Assembly (NCBI RefSeq): GCF_006546775.1 | Contig: NZ_VICE01000012.1 | Coordinates: forward strand, 1-48,574 | Length of the DNA: 48,574 bases | Reading direction: 5' to 3' | DNA from: Marilutibacter aestuarii | GTDB lineage: Bacteria > Pseudomonadota > Gammaproteobacteria > Xanthomonadales > Xanthomonadaceae | Shown: positions 20,295 through 28,859 of the stretch, piece after piece | Position numbering within the stretch: the stretch's first letter is position 1 | Layout: each line of letters opens with the position of its first letter | Notes under the pieces: model-generated | What the model saw: only the letters and a program-made list of their open reading frames with translations | Told to the model about the DNA's origin: nothing | The model's database searches: none | Translations under genes and position numbers: made by a program

Positions 20295-21320
20295 TCAACC
20301 CCAGAACGAGGCGACGCGCTCGAACACCCAGAACATCGCGACGGTACCGATCGCGTAGGGCGCGGCATACTGCAGGCGCGCCGGCGGGCGCCATGGCAGG
20401 CGCCGCAGCAGCGCACCCAAGGCCAGCACGGCGGCGACGAAGAGCAACTGGCCCACTTCGACCCCCACGTTGAACATCAGCAGGGCCACAGGGATCGCCA
20501 CCTGCGGCAGGCCGACCTCGGCCAAGGCACCCGCGAAGCCCAGGCCATGCAGCAGGCCGAAGCTGAAGGCGACCAGCCAGGGCGCGCGGGCGGTCAGGCC
20601 CGGCTTGCCGCGCAGACCGTGCACGACCTCGGCGGCGACGAAGACGATGCTCAACGCGATGATCGCCTCCACCGGCGGCCCCGGCACGTGGACCCAGCCC
20701 AGCGTCGCGGCGACCAGGGTGATGCTGTGGGCGACGGTGAACGCGGTGACGGTGGCGACGATGCGCCGCGCGCCACGCACCACCAGCAACAGCGCGAGGA
20801 CGAACAGCAGGTGGTCGATGCCGGCCAGGATGTGCTCGATGCCGAGGACGAGGTAGGCCCAGGCGACCTCGCCCGTCCCGGCGGGTGCGGCCACGGTGAA
20901 GTGGGGGTCGTCGACCTTCAGCCGCTCGACCTGGCTGGTGCCGTCGGCGCGTTCCACCCGCGCGATCACGTCGCTGACCGTGGTGGCACGTCCCTCGATG
21001 CGGATGCGCTGCCCGACCAGCCCGCCAGGCCTGCGGATGCGCCAGCGTTCGAGCACCGCGCCGTCGACGAAGACCGCGCGCGGCTCGGTGACATTCTCGG
21101 TGCCCTCGGGCAGCACCACGTAAAGGGCCAGGCGCGTGGTCTCGTCCTGCGCGGGCACCTTCCAGGTGACGTCGTAGGTATCGCTGCCCGCTTCGCGCAG
21201 TTCCAGATAGGCCGGCCGGAACACGTCGGCCTGGGCGAAGCCCGCCAGCAGGAGCAGCAGCAGGCCGAGCCAGGGGGCGATGCGTCGCGCCGGACCCATC
21301 CGCTCAGGACGACGGTTCAT
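20295..21320 (-). CDS. HupE/UreJ-like membrane protein with periplasmic N-domain
   Basis: A 341-residue protein: signal or first helix (residues 14-31), a beta-rich periplasmic domain to about residue 140, then six to seven helices. The helical part opens YLVLGIEHILAGIDHLLFVLAL and includes FTVAHSITLV and FGLLHGLGFAGAL, the His/Asp-rich signature of the HupE_UreJ_2 family (PF13795). Relatives of HupE/UreJ carry nickel or cobalt, but no nickel enzyme is encoded nearby and metal specificity is unproven. Its ATG overlaps the stop of the upstream PpiC gene (ATGA), a pairing I recall as recurrent for this family. Confidence 0.87.
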   Translation of the reverse strand: MNRRPERMGPARRIAPWLGLLLLLLAGFAQADVFRPAYLELREAGSDTYDVTWKVPAQDETTRLALYVVLPEGTENVTEPRAVFVDGAVLERWRIRRPGGLVGQRIRIEGRATTVSDVIARVERADGTSQVERLKVDDPHFTVAAPAGTGEVAWAYLVLGIEHILAGIDHLLFVLALLLVVRGARRIVATVTAFTVAHSITLVAATLGWVHVPGPPVEAIIALSIVFVAAEVVHGLRGKPGLTARAPWLVAFSFGLLHGLGFAGALAEVGLPQVAIPVALLMFNVGVEVGQLLFVAAVLALGALLRRLPWRPPARLQYAAPYAIGTVAMFWVFERVASFWG

Positions 21321-22219
21321 GGCCCGGCCGTACCCGAGGGCGCGCGGGCACTGTCACCCGCGGGGGACGCATCGGTCGCCGCAGGCGCCGGCAAGGCGAC
21401 GCCGTCGTCGAACACGACCTTGTAGCGCGTGCGCAGGCCCTGGTAGAGCGACTCGGCGACTTCGTCGCCGCGGGCCCGTGTCAGGTCGCGCTCCACCTGG
21501 GCCCTGACCTCGGCCAGGTCCGGCATGCGCCCCGGCGTGCGCGATTCGATCCGCACCAGGTGCTGGCCATAGCCCGACTCGACCGGGCCGGACCATCTGC
21601 CCTCGGGCAAGGTCGCCAGGCCTTCGACGAAGGCCTCGCCGAAGATCCGCGCGTACTCGTTCGCGCTCGCGTCCTCCAGCCGCCCCGGCAACAGGGTGGT
21701 GTCCCCGACGCCGTCGGCCCGCCCCTCTCGCAACGCGGCCAGACCGGCAGCGATGCGGGCGCGACGCGCCTTTACGTCGCCCCGTGGTTCGAAGAAGACC
21801 TGCTGCAGGGTGTAGCGCGGCGGCATGCGGTAGGCGTCCGCGTGCGCCTGCAGCCAGGCCTCGAGCTCGGCGTCCGAGGGGGCGGCGGCCGCGGCCATGC
21901 CCTCCGACATGAACTGCATCTTCTGCACCACGCGCCGGCGCACCACGGTGTCGTCCTCGTCGAGGCCGGCCGCCACGCCCTCGCGGTAGAGGATTTCCTC
22001 GCGGACCCAGCCGTCGACCAGGTTCCGGAGCTCGACCGCGTTGGGCGGGCGTTGCCAGGTGCGCTCGAAGACCTCTTGCAACGCATCCACCCGCGCCTGG
22101 TCGACCACGATCTCGTCGGGCGCGCGCAGGGCGTCGCGATTGAGGGCGCCATACAGGACGAACAGCAGACCGCCCAGCAGGAGGAAATGGACCAGCGGCT
22201 CACGCAGGAATGCAGGCAT
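21317..22219 (-). CDS. Membrane-anchored PpiC-type peptidyl-prolyl isomerase
   Basis: Encodes 300 residues: one N-terminal membrane helix (PLVHFLLLGGLLFVLYGAL), a SurA/PpiD-like helical region with VEVLRNLV-type sequence (VELRNLVDGWVREEILYREG), and a parvulin domain containing PRYTLQQVFFEPRG and EGRWSGPVESGYGQHLVRIE. It would catalyse cis/trans proline isomerisation or act as a chaperone at the periplasmic face. Start at 22219 chosen over an upstream codon because it opens directly into the membrane helix. Translationally coupled to the HupE-like gene, suggesting it helps fold that protein or its partners. Confidence 0.85.
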   Translation of the reverse strand: MPAFLREPLVHFLLLGGLLFVLYGALNRDALRAPDEIVVDQARVDALQEVFERTWQRPPNAVELRNLVDGWVREEILYREGVAAGLDEDDTVVRRRVVQKMQFMSEGMAAAAAPSDAELEAWLQAHADAYRMPPRYTLQQVFFEPRGDVKARRARIAAGLAALREGRADGVGDTTLLPGRLEDASANEYARIFGEAFVEGLATLPEGRWSGPVESGYGQHLVRIESRTPGRMPDLAEVRAQVERDLTRARGDEVAESLYQGLRTRYKVVFDDGVALPAPAATDASPAGDSARAPSGTAGP

Positions 22220-22362
22220 TGCGCACGACGACCTCGGCCCGGCGATGGCCCACGCTATCCCGACGGCGGTGGTTTTGACTACACACAACCTTCACGCGGC
22301 CGCCACCGCGCGTGGGCGTATCCTGCCCCTGTTCACGCATCCGCACCTTTCCGGAGCCTGCC

Positions 22363-22896
22363 ATGAAAGCGAAGCACGTCCTCGCGTCCGTCCTCGTCGC
22401 CTGCCTGGCCGCCTGCGCCAGCACGCCCACCGTCTACACCGACCACAGTCCGACGGCCGACTTCAGCCAGTACGACAGCTACACCTGGTCGCCCGACCTG
22501 CAGGGCATGTCGCCGCTGGTGCAGGAGCGCGTGGTCGCGGCCATCGATGCGCAGTTGCAGGCCAAGGGCTGGCGACGGGCCGCCGAGGGCGGCGACGTGA
22601 CCGTCGTCGTGCGCGCCTCCACCGAAGCCAAGCAGGACGTCGACACCTACTACGAACAGCCCATGTGGGGCGGCTGGGGCTGGCGCAACTCCTGGATGTA
22701 CGGTCCGGGCTACCCGACCACCACGGTGCGCAACTACACCGAGGGCACGCTGGTGGTGGACATGTTCGATACCGCCAGCAAGCGGGCGATCTGGCGCGGC
22801 ACGGCCACCGGTACCGTTTCCAAGGACCCTCAGAAGAACGCGACCGCGGTGCAGGCGGGCCTCGCCGAGATGTTCGAAGGCTTCCCGCCGCAGTAA
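22363..22896 (+). CDS. DUF4136-family lipoprotein
   Basis: A 177-residue lipoprotein (lipobox LAAC, Cys18) with the DUF4136 layout: FSQYDSYTWSPD near the start, LVQERVVAAIDAQLQAKGWRRA, a Trp/Gly-rich patch MWGGWGWRNSWMYGPGYP and GTLVVDMFDTASKRAIWRGTATG. Members are periplasm-facing proteins of unknown function. The start at 22363 gives the signal peptide MKAKHVLASVLVACLAAC. The DUF481 barrel gene begins only 5 bases after its stop, so the two are surely co-transcribed. Confidence 0.88.
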   Translation: MKAKHVLASVLVACLAACASTPTVYTDHSPTADFSQYDSYTWSPDLQGMSPLVQERVVAAIDAQLQAKGWRRAAEGGDVTVVVRASTEAKQDVDTYYEQPMWGGWGWRNSWMYGPGYPTTTVRNYTEGTLVVDMFDTASKRAIWRGTATGTVSKDPQKNATAVQAGLAEMFEGFPPQ

Positions 22897-22900
22897 GCCG

Positions 22901-23983
22901 ATGGCCGGGCGTCGCGCCACCAGCCCGCCCCTTCGCGAAGGCCACCGCGCGGTGCCCCTTGCCGGCATCGCGCTGGCGCTTTCCATCGCCTGCACGCCGG
23001 CAATGGGCGCGCCGAAGACCGACGTGGTGGTGCTGCGCAACGGCGACCGCATCACCGGCGAGATCAAGGGCCTGGACCGCGGCATCCTGAGCTTCAAGAC
23101 CGATGCCATGGGGACGCTGTCGATCGAGTGGCCGCATGTCGCGCGCATCGAGACCGCGCAATACCTCGAGGTCGAGCAGACCGACGGCAACCGCAGCTAC
23201 GGGCATGCCACCGACCCGGCGGCCGAGGGCAGCGTCGTGCTCGGCGCCGAGGACAGTACCGACACGCAGGCACCGTTGCAGATGGAAAGCATCGTGCGGA
23301 TCACGCCGATCTCCGAAGGCAGCTGGCTCGACCACATCGACGGCCATGCCAGCCTGGGGCTGAGCGCGGCCTCGGCCAACGAGGACCGGCAGGTCACGGT
23401 GTCCGCCGACATGACCTACAAGGCGCCCCGGCGCAGCTGGACGATGACCTACGAGGCCGCGCGCACGGAGTCGGCCAACAATCCGGTGTCCGAGCGCCAG
23501 GACCTCAATGGCATCCACCGCTGGTTCCGCAGCGAGCGCTGGTACTGGGCCGCCACCGCCGGCCTGACGACCAACGACGAGCTCGACCTCAACCTGCGCA
23601 GCCTGATCGGCGCGGGGCTGGGACGCTACTGGCTGCAGTCCTCCAACCACGCCTTCTCCACCCTCGGCGGGCTGGTCTTCACCAACGAAGAGTTCGAGGG
23701 CGAACAGCGGCAGGAGAACGTCGAAGCCATACTGCAGGCGCGGTACGAGTTCTTCCACTTCGACAATCCCGATGTCGACCTGTCGGGCCAGGTGACGCTG
23801 TTCCCCAGCCTCACGGTGAGCGGCCGGGTGCGCAGCGAACTCTCGCTGAAGGCGCGCTATGAACTGGTCAAGGACCTGTACTTCGAGCTCAGCTACATCC
23901 GCAGCCAGGACAACCAGCCGCCGAACGACGACGCCGAGCAGAACGACTGGTCGCTGAGCAGCTCGCTGGGCTACAAGTTCTGA
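22901..23983 (+). CDS. DUF481-family outer-membrane protein
   Basis: Encodes 360 residues: a somewhat long N-terminus with hydrophobic signal (about residues 18-36), an N-terminal domain VVVLRNGDRITGEIKGLDRG resembling the small beta module found in front of DUF481 barrels, then a barrel of about 230 residues with alternating strands and C-terminal SLSSSLGYKF. The family is thought to be an outer-membrane channel induced by salt stress in some bacteria; no ligand known. The C-terminal 13 bases overlap the convergent hot-dog dehydratase gene. Confidence 0.86.
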   Translation: MAGRRATSPPLREGHRAVPLAGIALALSIACTPAMGAPKTDVVVLRNGDRITGEIKGLDRGILSFKTDAMGTLSIEWPHVARIETAQYLEVEQTDGNRSYGHATDPAAEGSVVLGAEDSTDTQAPLQMESIVRITPISEGSWLDHIDGHASLGLSAASANEDRQVTVSADMTYKAPRRSWTMTYEAARTESANNPVSERQDLNGIHRWFRSERWYWAATAGLTTNDELDLNLRSLIGAGLGRYWLQSSNHAFSTLGGLVFTNEEFEGEQRQENVEAILQARYEFFHFDNPDVDLSGQVTLFPSLTVSGRVRSELSLKARYELVKDLYFELSYIRSQDNQPPNDDAEQNDWSLSSSLGYKF

Positions 23984-24441
23984 GCGGCCGTCGGGTCCGG
24001 GTCGGCGAAGGCGACCATGGCCCGACCCTCGGCGAGCAGCTCGCCGGCATGGTGGATCGCGAAGGCGTATTGCTGGCTGGACGGGCCCGCCAACAACAGG
24101 GTCGCCGACCCCTCCAGCGGACCCGGCAGCGTGTCGATGCAGGCCACGTGCAGGCGCACGGCGCGCAGCGCGACGAGCATGCCCGCTCGGGGCGGTGCGC
24201 CGCCATCCTCGCCGAGCAGTCCACCGTGCACCGCCATCGCCTGCGCGCCGTATTCGCACAGGTGCACCGCCGCCAGGCGACCGCGTCGGCGGAGCGGATG
24301 CGCGGGGTCGCGATGATTGTCCGCGCGCAAGCGGATCGACGTGGCGTCCCAGTCCATGACCGCATCCCACAGGCACATCGTGCCCTGGTGGGGCACGCGC
24401 GCGAGGATGCCGGCGCGGTCGAGGATCGAGTTGGCGGTCAT
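23971..24441 (-). CDS. Hot-dog 3-hydroxyacyl-ACP dehydratase (ApeP-like)
   Basis: A 156-residue single-domain hot-dog protein. ILARVPHQGTMCLWDAV holds the first conserved His, and AAVHLCEYGAQAMAVHGGLL is the signature of the aryl-polyene dehydratases called ApeP-like. It would remove water from 3-hydroxyacyl-ACP so that conjugated double bonds accumulate. Its ATG lies inside the end of the MMPL gene (4-base overlap), making it the last gene of the seven-gene minus-strand operon. Its 3' end overlaps the DUF481 gene by 13 bases on the other strand. Confidence 0.87.
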   Translation of the reverse strand: MTANSILDRAGILARVPHQGTMCLWDAVMDWDATSIRLRADNHRDPAHPLRRRGRLAAVHLCEYGAQAMAVHGGLLGEDGGAPPRAGMLVALRAVRLHVACIDTLPGPLEGSATLLLAGPSSQQYAFAIHHAGELLAEGRAMVAFADPDPTAAQNL

Positions 24442-26855
24442 GCCATGCCCTCGCGCCGGCGCGTGACGAGCACCGCGAGGCTGAGGTTGAACAGCACGCC
24501 CAGCGCCACCGTGCTGCCGATCGCGCGCAGCACCGGGATCGAGGACAGGCCCAGCAGCGCGAACACCAACAGGGTCGAGATCGCGCAGACGATCAGCGCG
24601 TGCAGGGTGCGGCGCTGTTCGGCGCGATCATGGCCGGCATGGTCGAAGAACAGGGCGTAGTCCAGGCCCAGGCCGGCGGCGAGCATCAGTGCGACCAGGT
24701 GGAAGAGGTTCAGTTCCACGCCGGCCATGCGCAGCACGGCCACCACCAGCACGGTGCTCAAGAGCATCGGCGCCATCACCCGCATGGTGCGGCGTACGTG
24801 GCGCAGTACCGCGCCGACGCCCAGCGCCAGCAGCACCACGGCCAGGCCGAGCGCCCACAGCACGCGTTCTCGGTACTCGGCGACCAGCGATTCGGACGCG
24901 CCCTTCAGGTCGAGCAGGGTCGCCCCTTCCGCCTTTGCCACGTGCGCCACCGCGGCCGGATCGACCAGGCCGGTCAGGGTGACCAGGGCGGTGGCGCGGT
25001 CCCGGGACTGCAGGAGAAGTCCGCCGATCCGCGTTTCCAGTGGCGTGCCGGCGACATCGCCGGCCGACAACGGCCGGGCCGTGCGCGCGGTCTCCACGTC
25101 ATCGATGAAGCCACCGAATGCATCGGGCCGGAACGGCGTGCCTGCGACCGCGGCATCGAGTTCGGCCTGCAGGGCCTCGCGGGTCGGCAGGCGATCTTGC
25201 CGCGCGCGCTGGGTGGCGAGGCTGGGCAGGTAGCGCGCCGCCATGTCGTAGTCGGCCACGGCGCCCTGTGCGCGCAGCGCGTCCAGGGCCGGGCGCATGC
25301 GCTCGGTGTGCGCCAGCACCGCGTCGGCATCCGCGCCCTCCACCGCGATCATGTAGCGCACGTCCGGCGCGCCCAGCGCGTGGCGCAGCTGCAGGTCGCG
25401 CGCGAGCGCCGCTTCGGGCACCGGCGTCAGGCGCGCGAGGTCGTTCTCCCAGAACGCCCCGGGCACGAAGACGACCGCGGCGGCGGCGATACCGGCCAGG
25501 CCGAGCGAGAACGTCGAGTTCATGCGTGGCAGGCGCTCGACGCGTTCCAGCAGGGCATGCGTCAAAGACAGGTCGGCGACGTCGCGCGGTACCGGATCCA
25601 GCACCGCCGGCAGCAGGAAGCGGGTGCTCAGCGCGGCGGTCGCCAGGCCGGCGACGGTGAACACCGCCAGCTGGCGCAGGCCGTCGACGCCCGAGACGAA
25701 GAAGGTCAGGTAGGCCAGGCAGGTGGAGGCGACGCCGGTGGCCAGGGTCTTCCAGATGGTCCGTGCGCTCTCGTAGGCGCTGCGACCGGGCCGCTGGTGG
25801 CTGAGCAGGTGGATCGGATAGTCGGCGGCGATGCCGATGAGGGTGAAACCGAACGCCAAGGTGATGCCGTGCACCTGTTCGCTGAAGACCAGGGCGACGG
25901 CGGCCAGGCCGGCCAGGCCGGCGGTGGCCACCGGCAGCGCGGCCTGCAGCGGAACCTGCCAACGCCGGTACGCGACCAGCAACATCAGGCCGAAGCCGAC
26001 GCCCCCCAGGGTGCCGAACAGGGTGGCTTCGCGGCGCGTGCGCTCGCCGATCTCCACCGAGAACGCGCCGGGGCCGGTGATGCTCAAGCGCGCCGGACTC
26101 TCGCCGCGGACCTCATCGAAGGCCGCGCGGACGGCAGCCAGCGCGGCCTGCTGGCCCTGCGGATCGAAGCCCGCGGCGCGGGTTTCCAGCAACATGAGCG
26201 CCTCGCGGTCGCCGGCGCCACGCCGGGGCGATGCCTCCGTGGCCGGTGCCGGATCAGCCGTGGGCGCGGCGTGCGTCGCCTCGGCGAGGTCGGCAGCCGG
26301 CGCGGGCGTGAACCAGACCCCATGCCACAACTCGGGCGCGGTGGCCGGGGTCCAGGCGTCGGCCAGGCGCAGGGTTTCCAGGGTCGGGTCGCGCGGCAGC
26401 AGCGCCTCGAGCTGGGCCGCCGCGGGCGAGCCGAGATCCTGTACGCGCTGGTCGAGTTCCTCCTGCAACCAGGCGCGGTCGAAGCGCTGGCCATCGACGG
26501 TCGGCGACAGCATGTACCGGTAGGGCCGCAGCGCTTCCGGGATGGCATCCAGGCCGCCGTCGTGGCCGTTGGCGACCACGCTGAAGCGCGGGTCGCCGTC
26601 CAGCGCATCGCGCATGGCCAGCGACTGCCGCGCCAGTTCACCCGGCGCGTCGCCCGACAGGGCCACCAGCAGCAGGCGCGCGCCCGGCCCCTCCCCGAGT
26701 TCCTCGATCAGGAGCTTCTGGGAAGGCGTGCGCGCAGTGGGCATGAAATGGCGCAGGTCGCCGCTGACTTCCAGGTGGCGCGCAATCCAGGCCCCGGCGA
26801 GGCCGAGCACGGCCAGCCAGAGCACGGCCAGGCCGAGGCGTCGCGCCAGGGTCAT
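24438..26855 (-). CDS. MMPL-family exporter of the aryl-polyene pathway
   Basis: An 805-residue RND-superfamily permease with two halves, each a single helix, a large periplasmic loop and five clustered helices (first cluster about residues 245-420, second about 645-800). Typical sequence includes GDLRHFMPT after helix 1, GFGLMLLVAYRRWQVPL, ADYPIHLLSHQ and LDYALFFDH, the last two around the conserved proton-relay Asp. COG4258-type exporters occur in every aryl-polyene cluster and are expected to move the lipid-linked pigment across or out of the inner membrane. Start at 26855 overlaps the LolA-like stop (ATGA). Confidence 0.92.
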   Translation of the reverse strand: MTLARRLGLAVLWLAVLGLAGAWIARHLEVSGDLRHFMPTARTPSQKLLIEELGEGPGARLLLVALSGDAPGELARQSLAMRDALDGDPRFSVVANGHDGGLDAIPEALRPYRYMLSPTVDGQRFDRAWLQEELDQRVQDLGSPAAAQLEALLPRDPTLETLRLADAWTPATAPELWHGVWFTPAPAADLAEATHAAPTADPAPATEASPRRGAGDREALMLLETRAAGFDPQGQQAALAAVRAAFDEVRGESPARLSITGPGAFSVEIGERTRREATLFGTLGGVGFGLMLLVAYRRWQVPLQAALPVATAGLAGLAAVALVFSEQVHGITLAFGFTLIGIAADYPIHLLSHQRPGRSAYESARTIWKTLATGVASTCLAYLTFFVSGVDGLRQLAVFTVAGLATAALSTRFLLPAVLDPVPRDVADLSLTHALLERVERLPRMNSTFSLGLAGIAAAAVVFVPGAFWENDLARLTPVPEAALARDLQLRHALGAPDVRYMIAVEGADADAVLAHTERMRPALDALRAQGAVADYDMAARYLPSLATQRARQDRLPTREALQAELDAAVAGTPFRPDAFGGFIDDVETARTARPLSAGDVAGTPLETRIGGLLLQSRDRATALVTLTGLVDPAAVAHVAKAEGATLLDLKGASESLVAEYRERVLWALGLAVVLLALGVGAVLRHVRRTMRVMAPMLLSTVLVVAVLRMAGVELNLFHLVALMLAAGLGLDYALFFDHAGHDRAEQRRTLHALIVCAISTLLVFALLGLSSIPVLRAIGSTVALGVLFNLSLAVLVTRRREGMA

Positions 26856-27565
26856 CGCGCCGTGGCGTCCATGCCCGGGGCGGTCGCGCCGTCGCACATC
26901 GCGCGCAGCGCGGCGCCATCGTCGATGTCCTGCGCCTCCACGACCGCGCCGGCGAGCAGGGTGCGCTGGGCGTCGCCACCGACGGGTTGGCTTTCGATGC
27001 AGCGGAGCTCGGCACCGCGTCCGCGCAGGCGCACGTCGCTCAGGCGTGCGGCGACGGCGGCGTCGCGCGGCACCAGGCGCAGCGTCCAGTTCCGGCGACT
27101 GCCATCGACCGTGACCCGGTAGTGACGTTCAAGCTCCAGGCGGTCGCCGCCCAGCAGGGCGCCGAAGCCCGACTGGAGACCGGCCAGCTCGGGCGCGCGC
27201 GACATCGAGAAGCGCCGGGGCCCGCGGCCCTCGCGCTCGATGACGATCTCGCCCCTGGCGATGGTGGTGGTCTCGCGATAAGGCGCCTGCACCTCGCGTA
27301 CGAGGGTGTCGCCGTCCGGGCGGCGATACTCGCCGGTGATGCGCAAGGGCGCCTTGAGCAGCGCGGACCCGCGCAGCTCGAGGAAGGGGGTGCGTGCCGG
27401 CGCCGGCCGGACGATCCGCGCCAGCACCCAGTCCACGTCGGCCGGGGCGTCCACGCGCTGGGCCGCGGCCAGCGGCAGCGCGCCCGCGCAAGCAGCCAGC
27501 ATGACCAGGGTGGCGCTAGCGAGCCGGGGGAACCGGCCGGGCGTTCGAAGCGGATTTCGCATCAT
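26852..27565 (-). CDS. LolA-like periplasmic lipid carrier
   Basis: A 237-residue secreted protein (signal ending PLAAA) with the open beta-barrel pattern of LolA-type carriers: APARTPFLELRGSALLKAPL, GEYRRPDGDTLVREVQAPYRET and WTLRLVPRD. Such genes accompany MMPL exporters in aryl-polyene clusters and are thought to ferry the pigment lipid through the periplasm. The start is uncertain: candidate ATGs at 27583, 27565 and 27562 all lie within the end of the acyltransferase gene; 27565 gives a standard signal peptide. Coupled to the MMPL gene by ATGA. Confidence 0.82.
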   Translation of the reverse strand: MMRNPLRTPGRFPRLASATLVMLAACAGALPLAAAQRVDAPADVDWVLARIVRPAPARTPFLELRGSALLKAPLRITGEYRRPDGDTLVREVQAPYRETTTIARGEIVIEREGRGPRRFSMSRAPELAGLQSGFGALLGGDRLELERHYRVTVDGSRRNWTLRLVPRDAAVAARLSDVRLRGRGAELRCIESQPVGGDAQRTLLAGAVVEAQDIDDGAALRAMCDGATAPGMDATAR

Positions 27566-28490
27566 CGACTTGCCAGAAATCATAGAAGTTGAACCAGTTG
27601 TAGGGCGCTTGGCGGGCGTGGTGTTCCAGGCGCAGGGCGTACCGGGCGATCCACGCCGGCATCGCCTCGGCACGCTGCCGCCGTGGCGCCGCAAGGCCTT
27701 CGCTGAAGGCTTCGAACACCAGGTCGTAGTGGCGTCCCCCGCGATAAAGGCCGAATGCCAGCACCACCGGCAGTTCGAGCACCGCGGCGATCAGCCATGG
27801 TGCCGTCGGGAACGGTGCCGGGGCGTCGATGAACGGCACCGATACCGTCGGCTCGCCCGGTCGCGCGCGGTCGGCCAGGATGGCCACGATCGCGCCCTCC
27901 GAGGCGGCCTGCTGGATCGCCAGCACGATCGAGGGGCCGTCCTGGGCGGCATCGATGATGTTGCGCGCGAGGGTGGGATTGAGGGCATCGAGCAACTGGG
28001 TGATCGCGGGATTGTGCTGTTTGTCGAGCACCACCCGCACCGGCACGTTGGGACGCTGGGTGGCCAGGGCGCGCAGGCCGTCGAAGCTGCCCAGGTGGGA
28101 GCCGAACAGCAGCACGCCGCGGCCGCGGTCGAGCACCTCGTGCAACGCGTCCAGTCCGTGGGTGCGGATGTCGAAGCTGTCCATGCGGCCGCCCAGCAGG
28201 AACACGCGGTCGAGGATGGTGGAGGCGAAGGTGTGGATGTGCCGGGCGACGTCCAGCAGGCCCGCCGGTCGCCCGAGCACGCGCCCCAGGTAGGCGCGCG
28301 AGGCGCGACGCTCCGGTCCGCGCATGATCAGGAAGTACAGGGTGATCGGGTACAGCAGCGCGCGGGCCGGGGCGCGGCCGAGGCGGCGCGCGATGACCTG
28401 GATCAGCCAGATCGCGAAGCGCCCACCGCCTTCGGGGCGACGGGTCCAGTCGCCACCGTGCTCGCCGCCGACGGGATGGGTGACGCTCAT
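27516..28490 (-). CDS. LpxL-type acyltransferase of the pigment cluster
   Basis: Encodes 324 residues resembling lysophospholipid/lipid A acyltransferases (COG4261): a hydrophobic N-terminal segment (ALLYPITLYFLIM), the catalytic HxxxxD as GSHLGSFD (His132, Asp137), and later LADRARPGEPTVSVPF. By analogy with aryl-polyene systems it would transfer the finished aryl-polyenoyl chain, or an acyl chain, to a glycerol- or sugar-type anchor at the inner membrane. The start at 28490 overlaps the stop of the small dehydratase (ATGA). Its 3' end overlaps the LolA-like gene by about 50 bases. Confidence 0.88.
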   Translation of the reverse strand: MSVTHPVGGEHGGDWTRRPEGGGRFAIWLIQVIARRLGRAPARALLYPITLYFLIMRGPERRASRAYLGRVLGRPAGLLDVARHIHTFASTILDRVFLLGGRMDSFDIRTHGLDALHEVLDRGRGVLLFGSHLGSFDGLRALATQRPNVPVRVVLDKQHNPAITQLLDALNPTLARNIIDAAQDGPSIVLAIQQAASEGAIVAILADRARPGEPTVSVPFIDAPAPFPTAPWLIAAVLELPVVLAFGLYRGGRHYDLVFEAFSEGLAAPRRQRAEAMPAWIARYALRLEHHARQAPYNWFNFYDFWQVDDAKSASNARPVPPAR

Positions 28491-28810
28491 GCGCCGCCGG
28501 TCCTGAGTTCGCCGGTGGCGAGCAGGGCGTCGCCGCGATGGACACGGAAGCGCCAGCGGCCCGCTGCGCCGGCGAGGCCGTCGTCCAGCCGCTCCAGCGC
28601 GATGCATGCCTGCTCACCGGGCAACAGGGGCTGCAGGAACTTCAGTTGCGGCCACGCCCATGCGGCGTCGACCGGCGCACCGGCGCGTTCTGCGGCCTCG
28701 ACCACGTGATCGAGGATCAGCACGCCGGGCACCAGCGGGTGCCCGGGGAAATGACCGGGCAGGCAGGGGTGGTCGGACGGAACGGAGAACTGCATGGCGG
28801 ATTCGGGCAT
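28487..28810 (-). CDS. Small hot-dog dehydratase (ApeI/FabZ-like)
   Basis: A 107-residue hot-dog protein with FSVPSDHPCLPGHFPGHPLVPGVLILD, matching the FabA/FabZ-type catalytic loop (HFPGxPxxPGVL, with the active His in GHFPGHP). The central helix bears VVEAAER. Together with the ApeP-like enzyme it gives the pathway two dehydratases, as in aryl-polyene clusters. Start could be 28810 or ATG 28795 (MQFSVP); the longer form is listed. Upstream gap of 49 bases to the COG4648 gene, downstream 4-base overlap. Confidence 0.83.
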   Translation of the reverse strand: MPESAMQFSVPSDHPCLPGHFPGHPLVPGVLILDHVVEAAERAGAPVDAAWAWPQLKFLQPLLPGEQACIALERLDDGLAGAAGRWRFRVHRGDALLATGELRTGGA

Positions 28811-28859
28811 CGGGGCCGGGACTGCGGCACAGGATAGCCGTGACCGGCGGTATCGGCGT

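Noticed and set aside
22220-22362. TTGACT at 22275-22280 as a -35 box for the DUF4136 gene
   Set aside because: No -10-like sequence occurs at the right distance (next TATCCT is about 38 bases on).
24600-27122. 840-codon open frame antisense to the MMPL gene
   Set aside because: Translation is Gln/His/Arg-rich low complexity; the MMPL gene on the other strand has proper membrane segments and coupling.
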